A stretch of 6,293 nt of DNA from Desulfosarcina sp. (GTDB taxonomy: Bacteria > Desulfobacterota > Desulfobacteria > Desulfobacterales > Desulfosarcinaceae): assembly GCA_018224455.1 (NCBI GenBank), contig JAGTUY010000327.1:1-6293 (forward strand), given 5' to 3'. Shown here piece by piece: positions 1-6,293 of the stretch (position 1 is the first letter of the stretch; each line of letters opens with the position of its first letter). The translations under genes were made by a program, and so were the position numbers. The notes beneath the pieces are model-generated. The model ran no database searches. It worked only from the letters and a program-made list of their open reading frames with translations, and was not told the origin of the DNA.

Positions 1-2313
1 CAGGTGCAGGCGGCGCTGGTTCAAAGTGAGAAACGATTTCGCACCATTGCGACCATTACGTCTGATTATTTTTATTCGCTGTCCATGACCACCGACGATT
101 CTTTTGAGGTGGAATGGATTGATGGCGCGTTTGAGAAGATAACCGGTTACACCGGAGAAGCAATAAAAACCGAGAGGGACTGGGCTCGTCTGATCCACCC
201 GGAAGACAAATCCATTATCGAATCAGCCAAGCGCCGAATCCGATCCAACCAGCGCAATATTTCCGAATACCGAATTTTTACGCGAGAAGGTGGCGAACGC
301 TGGATTAGAGACTTCAGCCACCCGGTGTGGGATCACCAGAAAAACCGCGTGGTATCTGTTATTGGCGCGGTCAGAGACATTACGGAATCCAAGCAGGCGG
401 AAGCCATCATACAGCAGACCAAGCAGCGCTACGAACTGGCGGCCAGCGCCGGACAGGTGAGTGTTTGGGATTGGAATACGGCAACCAATGAACTTTTTAT
501 TGACCCCGGATTGAAACGGATGCTCGGTTATGATGCACATGAGATCGATAGCCATATTGAAGCGTGGATCAAATTTGTGCACCCAGACGACGTTGATGAC
601 ATTCTGAATATTGCCAAACATCATCAGGATTGCGAATCCAAAACATATGAAATCAATCATCGCATGATCCATAAAACCGGAGACACGCTCTGGTTTCTGG
701 CACGCGGTACAGTCATGTTCGATGAAGGCGGCAAGGTCTGTCGGATGATCGGAACCCACACCAACATCACCGAACGGGTTCGGGTAGAGACGGCCTTGCA
801 GGAAAGTGAAGCCCGCTATCGATCGTTCATGAATCAATTCAATGGCATCGCCTTCCGTTGCTCGCTGGTTGAGGGTGTTGAATTCGTCAATGGTTCCGTG
901 AAGGCCATTACCGGTTACACCGAAGCTGATTTTGTGGAGCGGCGAATTCAATTGAAACAGCTCGTTCACCCTGACGATGTTGCCTCAATCGCCGAAGTCA
1001 GCAAACGCCTCCGGACCGTGCCCCACTTTGCGACCGCAAGAGAGTACCGCATCCTTCAAAAGGATGGTCAGGTCAGGTGGATCAAGGAATTCATCCAAAA
1101 TGTCTGTGATCACACCGGCTCACCGGCAGCGATTCAGGCCATTGTCTATGATCATACAGATTGCAAAGCGATAGAAGAAAAATTGCAGCAGGACCAGATA
1201 TTCAAGGCCATCGCCTCCCTTGCGGGTGGCGTCGCCCATGAGTTTAATAATGCCTTGGTTGGCATCACAGGGAACCTGGAACTCATGGTCATGGAGATGA
1301 CCGATGACCCCCGCTACCTCGATTATATAAAATCGATCAAATCGGCGGCCCAGCGTATGGCTGCGCTGACCAATCAATTGCTCGCCTACGCACGGGGCGG
1401 TAAATATCAGGCCCAGACGCTAACCATCGATGAATTTCTCAAGCATGCATTGCCGCTGACCATGCATGCCATTAACCCGACGGTAAGATTGGAAACGGAT
1501 GTGCCCACCGGATGTGCTTCGATAGAGTGCGATCCCATTCAACTCCAGATGGTGCTTTCTGCTCTTTTGGCCAATGCATCAGAAGCGATGGACGGGAAGG
1601 GACGTATTCGTCTCGAGGCCCGCAATACAACGATTGAAGCCAACTCGCATGATACCCCTTTGACGTTGGCTCATGGTCCTTATGTGTGTTTAACCGTTAA
1701 GGATGAAGGCAAGGGAATGGATGCAGAGACCAGAACGCGGATATTTGAGCCGTTTTTTACCACAAAAATGCAAGGTAGAGGGTTGGGCATGGCAGCGGTA
1801 TATGGGATCGTTAAAAATCACGGCGGCGACATTACCATCGATTCAAGGCTGTCGCAAGGGACGACCGTGAGCGTCTATTTACCGGCAACCAGAACCAACG
1901 CAACCGCCGCTGAGGAAAAAACAGCTTTACCCGATGTGGTGCGCGGCGGTGGCACGATCCTGATTGTGGATGACGAACCGATCGTTCTGAAGGTCGGCCG
2001 TTCAATGTTAGATAAACTCGGCTATCACGCGCTGACCTGTGCAACTGGAAAAGAAGCGCTTGAATTGCTCCAATCAGGCGCCGCCGAAATAGGCCTGGTC
2101 CTGCTGGATATCAAACTACCCGATATGAACGGGGCCGATGTTTTGGAATATATCAAGGACCATCACCCCGACTTGAAAGTGGTTATTTGCAGCGGATACG
2201 CCTTGGCCAGTTCGGATTGGAATTTTCTTGCAGACGGTGCGGATGATTTTATCCAAAAACCGTTCACCATTTCCGAGCTGTCGACCAAAATCAACCGCCT
2301 CTTGATAAATTGA
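1..2313 (+). CDS. Hybrid sensor histidine kinase (PAS x3, HisKA, HATPase, REC), 5'-partial
   Basis: A signal-sensing kinase that autophosphorylates on His and passes the phosphate to its own C-terminal receiver. Residues are numbered from the GTG at base 4. Three PAS/PAC domains lie at about 10-130, 142-259 and 271-392; the first two close with the usual PAC endings (RDITES, TNITER). The H-box (GGVAHEFNN) places the phosphoacceptor at His412. The ATPase domain (about 505-628) has N-box Asn524, the G1 motif DEGKGM (567-572), the F-box FEPFFTTK (581-588) and the G2 motif GRGLGM. The receiver (about 650-769) has acidic pocket Asp656/Asp657, phosphoacceptor Asp702, Ser730 and Lys752, so all key residues are present. 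No transmembrane segment or DNA-binding output domain is seen. The reading frame is open to base 1 and no ribosome binding site is visible for the GTG, so the gene probably begins upstream and may carry further sensor domains. The ligand cannot be read from the PAS sequences. Confidence 0.93.
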   Translation, partial: QVQAALVQSEKRFRTIATITSDYFYSLSMTTDDSFEVEWIDGAFEKITGYTGEAIKTERDWARLIHPEDKSIIESAKRRIRSNQRNISEYRIFTREGGERWIRDFSHPVWDHQKNRVVSVIGAVRDITESKQAEAIIQQTKQRYELAASAGQVSVWDWNTATNELFIDPGLKRMLGYDAHEIDSHIEAWIKFVHPDDVDDILNIAKHHQDCESKTYEINHRMIHKTGDTLWFLARGTVMFDEGGKVCRMIGTHTNITERVRVETALQESEARYRSFMNQFNGIAFRCSLVEGVEFVNGSVKAITGYTEADFVERRIQLKQLVHPDDVASIAEVSKRLRTVPHFATAREYRILQKDGQVRWIKEFIQNVCDHTGSPAAIQAIVYDHTDCKAIEEKLQQDQIFKAIASLAGGVAHEFNNALVGITGNLELMVMEMTDDPRYLDYIKSIKSAAQRMAALTNQLLAYARGGKYQAQTLTIDEFLKHALPLTMHAINPTVRLETDVPTGCASIECDPIQLQMVLSALLANASEAMDGKGRIRLEARNTTIEANSHDTPLTLAHGPYVCLTVKDEGKGMDAETRTRIFEPFFTTKMQGRGLGMAAVYGIVKNHGGDITIDSRLSQGTTVSVYLPATRTNATAAEEKTALPDVVRGGGTILIVDDEPIVLKVGRSMLDKLGYHALTCATGKEALELLQSGAAEIGLVLLDIKLPDMNGADVLEYIKDHHPDLKVVICSGYALASSDWNFLADGADDFIQKPFTISELSTKINRLLIN

Positions 2314-2327
2314 ACAAGCGGTTTTTT
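2293..2327 (+). terminator. Possible intrinsic terminator overlapping the kinase stop codon
   Basis: AACCGC (2293-2298) pairs with GCGGTT (2318-2323), and an inner TTG/CAA (2302-2304 with 2315-2317) can extend the stem past a 3-base bulge. A run of six T (2322-2327) sits at and after the right arm. The stem is short and the left arm is inside the last codons of the kinase gene, so this is a weak to moderate terminator by eye. It would separate the kinase from the downstream operon. Confidence 0.42.
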
Positions 2328-2346
2328 GTAACCACGGATTGATAGA

Positions 2347-2377
2347 GGAGCGCCAAAGGGTTTTTTCATGGCGCTCC
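2347..2377. repeat. Perfect 9-bp inverted repeat (intergenic hairpin)
   Basis: GGAGCGCCA (2347-2355) is an exact reverse complement of TGGCGCTCC (2369-2377), with a 13-base loop that contains six T. No T-run follows on the + strand, so it is not a textbook intrinsic terminator in that direction. It could back up the terminator just upstream, form an mRNA 3' end structure, or be a protein-binding palindrome. The stem is directly visible; the role is inference. Confidence 0.5.
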
Positions 2378-2461
2378 ACGATTCGGCACCTTGCTGAAAT
2401 GGTGAAAGTCCGTGCTCAGTCCGATCAACACATGGCAGATGGCACCATACCCGGATTACGG

Positions 2462-2490
2462 TTGACAAATCGCCCCGGGATCACTCTATT
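2462..2490 (+). promoter_or_regulatory. Sigma70-like promoter for the DUF6599-DUF362-polyferredoxin operon
   Basis: A consensus -35 box TTGACA (2462-2467) is followed after exactly 17 bases by TCTATT (2485-2490), which matches four of six positions of TATAAT, including the first T, the A at position 4 and the final T. Transcription would start near 2497, giving a leader of roughly 45-50 bases before the ATG at 2544. This placement argues against using the upstream in-frame ATG at 2496. No clear operator was identified beside it. Confidence 0.5.
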
Positions 2491-2533
2491 GTTCAATGAC
2501 ACGATGGATCATCAACTCCCATCAACCCATTGC

Positions 2534-2538
2534 GGTGA
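2534..2538 (+). promoter_or_regulatory. Ribosome binding site that decides the DUF6599 gene start
   Basis: GGTGA lies 5 bases before the ATG at 2544. The alternative in-frame ATG at 2496 is preceded by a pyrimidine-rich stretch without a Shine-Dalgarno match and falls at the predicted transcription start. Confidence 0.5.
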
Positions 2539-2543
2539 CGGCA

Positions 2544-3551
2544 ATGAAAACGGCTGTGGATAAAAAACCGGGAAAGGTTGAAACCCGCCTTTCCGTGGCG
2601 CTCATAACCATTTTATTGATCGTGGCAATCGGTGTTTTCATGCGCCAATTCCAGATCAATCCGGCAGTAGTCGCCCTTCGGCCGGAAGCCCATCAGCCGA
2701 ACCTGCCTTCAGCATCGCATCAAGCGTCGCCAATCGAAACCACGGGAACCGGCATGACCCCCTTTTCTCCTCCGGAACGCTTCAATTCGGACACGCTGTA
2801 CGAAAAAATCAACGGCCGCGCGGACCTCTATCTATCTTCAGGGTTCGCTTCCCTGAATACCCAGCGGTTCAGCATGGAAAAACCCGCCGAGGCCTGGGTG
2901 GAAGTGTTCGTCTACGACATGGCCACGCCGGAGAACGCCTTTTCCGTTTTCAGTATGCAGCGCCGGGAAGACGCCCAGGCCGCCGGCATCGTCACCAATG
3001 CCTACCGCACGGAAAATGCCCTGTTCCTGGCCCACGGACAATTCTACCTGGAAATCATCGGCACCGACGCCTCTGAGGCATTGCAACAGGCCATCGGTCT
3101 GCTGGCCCGCGCCTTTGTGCAGGCGCACGGCGGTGCCACGGTGGCAAACGCACCCGGCATCGGTCTGTTTCCCGAGGGCGGTCTTCAGGCTGAAAGCCTT
3201 CAATTGGTCACCGCCAACGCCTTCGGGTACGAACAGCTGGACCGAATCTATACGGCTGAGTACCTGGTCGACGGTAATCGATTGACCGCATTTGTTTCCG
3301 ACCGCCAGACCACCGAGGCCGCATCCGCACTGGCCTCACAATACCGGCAGACGTTGGTATCCTATGGCGCCGGCGCCATCAGTGCACCCCTGCCCGTCGA
3401 GGGTTCAGCCGTCGTTCAGTTTTTCGACGTCTATGAAATCATCTTCAGCAGGGGGCGCTACCTGGCCGGTGTTCACGAAGCCGGCAGCCTGGAGGCGGCC
3501 GGGACCCTTGCCGGGCAGTTGGCCAGGCATTTAGAGCGGTTGGGGGGATAA
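2544..3551 (+). CDS. Membrane-anchored DUF6599-like protein
   Basis: A 335-residue protein of unknown function. A basic N-terminus (residues 1-15) precedes one hydrophobic segment (about 16-33, LSVALITILLIVAIGVF), then a Pro/Ser/Thr-rich linker to about residue 75 and a soluble domain that should lie outside the cytoplasm. The soluble domain opens with LYEKINGRADLYLSSGF (85-101), which resembles the conserved start of DUF6599 proteins; this family match is from memory of the motif, not from a search. The domain has no cysteine, no haem motif and no obvious catalytic triad, so it is more likely a binding or accessory subunit than a redox carrier. I chose the ATG at 2544 over the one at 2496 (351 residues) because of its ribosome binding site and the promoter position. 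It is first in a run of three same-strand genes, with 107 bases before the next start. A cleaved signal peptide instead of an anchor is possible. Confidence 0.82.
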   Translation: MKTAVDKKPGKVETRLSVALITILLIVAIGVFMRQFQINPAVVALRPEAHQPNLPSASHQASPIETTGTGMTPFSPPERFNSDTLYEKINGRADLYLSSGFASLNTQRFSMEKPAEAWVEVFVYDMATPENAFSVFSMQRREDAQAAGIVTNAYRTENALFLAHGQFYLEIIGTDASEALQQAIGLLARAFVQAHGGATVANAPGIGLFPEGGLQAESLQLVTANAFGYEQLDRIYTAEYLVDGNRLTAFVSDRQTTEAASALASQYRQTLVSYGAGAISAPLPVEGSAVVQFFDVYEIIFSRGRYLAGVHEAGSLEAAGTLAGQLARHLERLGG

Positions 3552-3645
3552 ACCGGGATCGGAATCGAAAAAAAATACATCCCCTGAAGAAGCACAGCAT
3601 CCGATTGCGACACCGCTAAAAACCAAAGAGAAAAATGGAATCACC

Positions 3646-3651
3646 GAGGGG
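3646..3651 (+). promoter_or_regulatory. Ribosome binding site that decides the DUF362 gene start
   Basis: GAGGGG sits 7 bases before the ATG at 3659. The upstream in-frame ATG at 3635 has only a weak AAGAG before it. The 107-base gap from the previous stop (3552-3658) shows no clear promoter or strong hairpin, so readthrough from the upstream gene is assumed. Confidence 0.55.
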
Positions 3652-3658
3652 CTCTGGC

Positions 3659-4642
3659 ATGACCGAAGCAACCATCAACCGTCGCCAATTTATCGGGCGC
3701 TGCACCCGCGCCGGGCTTTCCGTTGCCGCCGCCGGTGCCCTGGGCATCGGATTCTATGACAGCAAGCCGCCCCTGGCCCGCTCAGATGCCCGTGAAACGG
3801 TGCAGATCCCCGATTTTTCCATCGCCGAAATGAGCGGGAAGATATGCATCGCCCGTGGAACTGAGCGGACGGAAGCCGTCCGGCAGGCATTCGACGCCCT
3901 GGGCGGCATGAAGGCCTTCGTCAAGCCGGGCGAGCGCGTTCTGCTCAAGGTCAACGCGGCCTTTGCCTCGCCGCCCGCATTGGGTGCCACCTCCCACCCG
4001 GACCTGGTGGCGGCCGTGGTAAGGCTGTGCCTGGACGCCGGCGCTTCCCGGGTGATCGTGACGGACAACCCCATCAACGACCCCGCCTCCTGCTTCGCCC
4101 TCACCGGCATCGAAGCAGCGGCCCGCTTGGCCGGTGCCGAGGTGGTGATTCCACGCGAATCTCTGTTCCAGCACTTCAGCGTTTCCGGCGGGCGCCTGAT
4201 TAGGGACTGGCCGATTCTGTATGCTCCCCTGGCCCGGGTGGACCGCATCATCGGCATAGCCCCGGTCAAAGATCACCACCGCAGCGGCGCATCCATGACC
4301 CTGAAAAACTGGTACGGCCTGCTGGGCGGGCGTCGCAACATTTTTCACCAGGATATCCATACCATCATCCAGGAACTGGCCATGATGATCAGACCTACGG
4401 TGGTGGTGCTGGACGGCACGCAGTCCATGATGAGCAACGGACCCACCGGGGGATCCCTTTCCGATCTAAAACCCACCGGGACCCTGATCGTGAGCACCGA
4501 CCCGGTGGCCGCCGATGCTGTCGGCGCCACGCTGCTGGGCCGCACCGCCGCAGATTTGCCTTTTATCGCCAAAGCCGAAAGCGTGGGCGCCGGCAGGGCC
4601 GACTACCGGTCGCTGGATCTGAAAGAGATACAGGCGTCATGA
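3659..4642 (+). CDS. Tat-exported DUF362 domain protein
   Basis: A 327-residue protein that should be exported folded by the Tat system. Residues 7-12 (NRRQFI) form the twin-arginine motif, followed by an Ala/Gly-rich hydrophobic stretch (about 18-32). The rest is a DUF362 domain: KVN (97-99), TDNP (135-138), the block KDHHRSGASMTLKNWYGLLG (204-223) with GRRNIFHQD just after it, DGT (252-254), and a C-terminal STDPVAADAVGATLLG segment. Many DUF362 proteins carry a ferredoxin domain; this one has no cysteine cluster, and the next gene supplies iron-sulfur clusters instead. The family is often linked to iron-sulfur or redox proteins but has no settled reaction. The start at 3659 puts the twin arginines at positions 8-9, as is usual for Tat signals; the ATG at 3635 would add eight residues. 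The stop overlaps the next start by four bases (ATGA, 4639-4642), which implies translational coupling. Confidence 0.9.
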   Translation: MTEATINRRQFIGRCTRAGLSVAAAGALGIGFYDSKPPLARSDARETVQIPDFSIAEMSGKICIARGTERTEAVRQAFDALGGMKAFVKPGERVLLKVNAAFASPPALGATSHPDLVAAVVRLCLDAGASRVIVTDNPINDPASCFALTGIEAAARLAGAEVVIPRESLFQHFSVSGGRLIRDWPILYAPLARVDRIIGIAPVKDHHRSGASMTLKNWYGLLGGRRNIFHQDIHTIIQELAMMIRPTVVVLDGTQSMMSNGPTGGSLSDLKPTGTLIVSTDPVAADAVGATLLGRTAADLPFIAKAESVGAGRADYRSLDLKEIQAS

Positions 4643-6293
4643 GAATAATCACCGCCAGACGCATCAGCCAGATCTTCTTCTTCCTGCTCTTCCTTTGGTT
4701 TTGCATCGTCTCCACCCTGGGTGAAGGGTGGTGGCAGCTGCGCGGATGGCCGGTCAATTGGCTGATTCAACTGGACCCGCTGGTGGGCCTGGGCACCCTT
4801 CTGGCTACCGGCACGCTCTACGCCGGCCTGCTGTGGGGCCTGTTAAGCATGGTTTTGACCATCGTGCTGGGCCGTTTTTTCTGCGGCTGGATCTGCCCCT
4901 TCGGGACCCTGCACCAGGCCGTGGGATGGCTGGCCAATTTGGGCCGCCGTGCATCGTGGAGGATCGCAGCCAACCGCTACCGCCGGGGCCAGGGTGTCAA
5001 ATACACCCTGCTGGTCTTCCTCCTCGGTGCAGCAGCCGGTGATCTGATCAGCCGATTGCTCGGCGTTCCCATCCAATCGCCTTACCTGGCAGCAGCAATT
5101 GTGGTCGTATTGATTTTGTTTGGCGTGGGTGCGCTCCGTTTGCGAGCCATATCCGGGGGCCGATGGGTGGCCAGCGTTGCGGTGGTGGCCATCGGCTGGG
5201 CAATCCTGGGTCTCTTTACCGACGGTTCCCGGCTGCTGGCCGCATCCCTGCAGACCGGATTGCTTGACCCCCTCCCGCTTTTTTTCCGATCGGTGAACCT
5301 GACCCTGCTGCCACTGGTGGACGGACGGTTGATCTCCATCTCTGCGGCCAGCCGGCTCTACCCAGGCACGGTTGCCATCGGAGCCATCTTCTGGGCGGTG
5401 GTTTTATTGAACCTGGTCATCCCACGCTTTTACTGCCGGTTTGTCTGTCCGCTGGGGGCGTTGTTCGGCATACTTGGGAAAAACGCCCTGTGGCGGGTTG
5501 GCCAGAAGGCCGACGGCTGCACCGCCTGCGGTGACTGCGACCGGTATTGCGAGGGCGGATGCGAACCGTCGACCGTCATCCGCACCCCCGAGTGCGTATT
5601 GTGCATGAACTGCCTGGCGGACTGCCGGCACGATGTGATGGGATATCGCCTTGATCCATCGGCAGCGGGAGAAGTTGCCGTGCCGGACATCTCCAAAAGA
5701 GAATTGGTGGCCATCCTGGCCGCAGGGGTAACCGCCGTTCCCCTGGCGCGACTGGCCGGCATGGCCGGCGAGGCCTGGAACCCGGCCGTCGTCCGCCCCC
5801 CGGGGTCGCTGCCCGAGGAGGAATTCCTCCAGCGCTGCATCAAGTGCGGCCAGTGCATGCGGGTCTGCCCGACCAACGTGATCCACCCGGCCGGCTTTCA
5901 GGCGGGAATAGAAGGCATTTGGACCCCGATGCTTAATTTTCGCATGGGCACCAGCGGCTGCCAGCACAACTGCATCGCCTGCGGCAGCCTATGCCCCACC
6001 GCCGCCATCCGGCCGATTTCCATTGACGAACGCCTGGGAAAGGGTGATTTTGAATCCAGGGGGCCCATGCGCATCGGCATGGCATTTGTCGATCGGGGAC
6101 GCTGCCTGCCCTGGGCCATGGACCGCCCCTGCATCGTCTGCCAGGAAAACTGCCCGGTGAGTCCCAAGGCGATCTTCACCCGTATCGAATTTCAACCGGT
6201 TCGCCTGGACGGCGATTTGCGCCTTCGAAGCCTGAAGGGAAACCAGTTAACATTCGACGGTCCGGCGCTGCCTTCCGACCGGTTTGCCACCGG
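4639..6293 (+). CDS. NapH/NapG-like fused membrane polyferredoxin, 3'-partial
   Basis: An electron-transfer membrane protein of at least 551 residues, still open at the window end. The NapH-like half has about six membrane segments (near 9-27, 58-78, 121-141, 149-167, 176-194, 243-263) and two membrane-edge motifs, FCGWICPFG (Cys82, Cys86) and YCRFVCPLG (Cys266, Cys270), as in NapH, NosR and YccM. Two cysteine clusters follow: 294/297/300/304, with an extra Cys308, and 319/322/325/329. A short basic and hydrophobic stretch (352-374, beginning SKRELV) resembles a decayed Tat signal. After it, RPPGSLPEEEFLQRCIKCGQ begins a NapG-like half with clusters 400/403/406/410, 441/445/448/452 and 489/498/501/505. 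Five [4Fe-4S] sites are therefore plausible. The start overlaps the DUF362 stop, so the two are probably co-translated. A quinol-linked or transmembrane electron-transfer role follows from the NapH/NapG resemblance; no nitrate reductase gene is in view, so the symbols napG and napH are not assigned. Confidence 0.9.
   Translation, partial: MRIITARRISQIFFFLLFLWFCIVSTLGEGWWQLRGWPVNWLIQLDPLVGLGTLLATGTLYAGLLWGLLSMVLTIVLGRFFCGWICPFGTLHQAVGWLANLGRRASWRIAANRYRRGQGVKYTLLVFLLGAAAGDLISRLLGVPIQSPYLAAAIVVVLILFGVGALRLRAISGGRWVASVAVVAIGWAILGLFTDGSRLLAASLQTGLLDPLPLFFRSVNLTLLPLVDGRLISISAASRLYPGTVAIGAIFWAVVLLNLVIPRFYCRFVCPLGALFGILGKNALWRVGQKADGCTACGDCDRYCEGGCEPSTVIRTPECVLCMNCLADCRHDVMGYRLDPSAAGEVAVPDISKRELVAILAAGVTAVPLARLAGMAGEAWNPAVVRPPGSLPEEEFLQRCIKCGQCMRVCPTNVIHPAGFQAGIEGIWTPMLNFRMGTSGCQHNCIACGSLCPTAAIRPISIDERLGKGDFESRGPMRIGMAFVDRGRCLPWAMDRPCIVCQENCPVSPKAIFTRIEFQPVRLDGDLRLRSLKGNQLTFDGPALPSDRFAT

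Noticed and set aside
223..969. 248-codon minus-strand ORF
   Set aside because: It is antisense to the PAS domains, which are clearly coding on the + strand; its translation shows no recognisable domain.
1443..1469. Inverted repeat GCATGCAT ... ATGCATGC
   Set aside because: It lies inside the kinase reading frame, in the linker between the HisKA and ATPase domains, and the codons make ordinary sequence there. No regulatory context.
2339..2563. 74-codon ORF in the intergenic region, + strand
   Set aside because: It runs through the hairpin, the promoter and the start of the DUF6599 gene, has no ribosome binding site and its product resembles no protein I know.
3754..4360. Two overlapping minus-strand ORFs (171 and 192 codons)
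   Set aside because: Both are antisense shadows of the GC-rich DUF362 gene. Long open antisense frames are expected from its codon bias.
4728..5042. 104-codon + strand ORF
   Set aside because: It is an out-of-frame shadow inside the membrane half of the polyferredoxin; proline- and glycine-rich with no domain.
5404..6195. Several minus-strand ORFs at the right end
   Set aside because: They mirror the polyferredoxin gene, whose cysteine motifs make the + strand frame certain.
4639..6293. Calling this gene napH or napG of a nitrate reductase operon
   Set aside because: The resemblance is to domain types. No napA, napB or napC gene is present and the neighbours are DUF362 and DUF6599, so a nitrate role is not supported.

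Overview
The window holds four things on the + strand: the 3' end of a large hybrid sensor histidine kinase gene, a 230-base intergenic region with a plausible terminator, hairpin and promoter, and a three-gene run that leaves the window at its right edge. No RNA gene, insertion sequence, CRISPR array or convincing minus-strand gene was seen. The style suggests an anaerobic, respiring Gram-negative bacterium, probably a Desulfobacterota (deltaproteobacterial) sulfate reducer or relative. That is an inference from the multi-PAS hybrid kinase, the Tat-exported DUF362 protein and the membrane polyferredoxin, not from any marker gene.

Layout. Bases 1-2313: PAS-PAS-PAS-HisKA-HATPase-REC kinase, open at the left edge. 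Bases 2314-2543: non-coding. A weak intrinsic terminator overlaps the kinase stop, a perfect 9-bp inverted repeat follows, and a sigma70-like promoter (TTGACA, 17 bases, TCTATT) lies about 50 bases before the next start. Bases 2544-3551: a membrane-anchored DUF6599-like protein. Bases 3659-4642: a Tat-signal DUF362 protein. Bases 4639-6293 and beyond: a membrane polyferredoxin that joins a NapH-like half to a NapG-like half. It overlaps the DUF362 gene by ATGA. Because it has no stop inside the window, it is easy to miss in a closed-ORF scan.

How they may work together. The last three genes look like one transcription unit. The polyferredoxin has at least six membrane segments, two CxxxCP membrane motifs and five four-cysteine clusters in view, so it is an electron conduit at the membrane. 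The DUF362 and DUF6599 proteins both appear to face the periplasm, one by Tat export and one by an N-terminal anchor. The simplest reading is an envelope redox module whose substrate is unknown. The kinase reads in the same direction but is separated by a likely terminator and promoter, and its codon and base use is visibly more AT-rich, so a functional link is not established.
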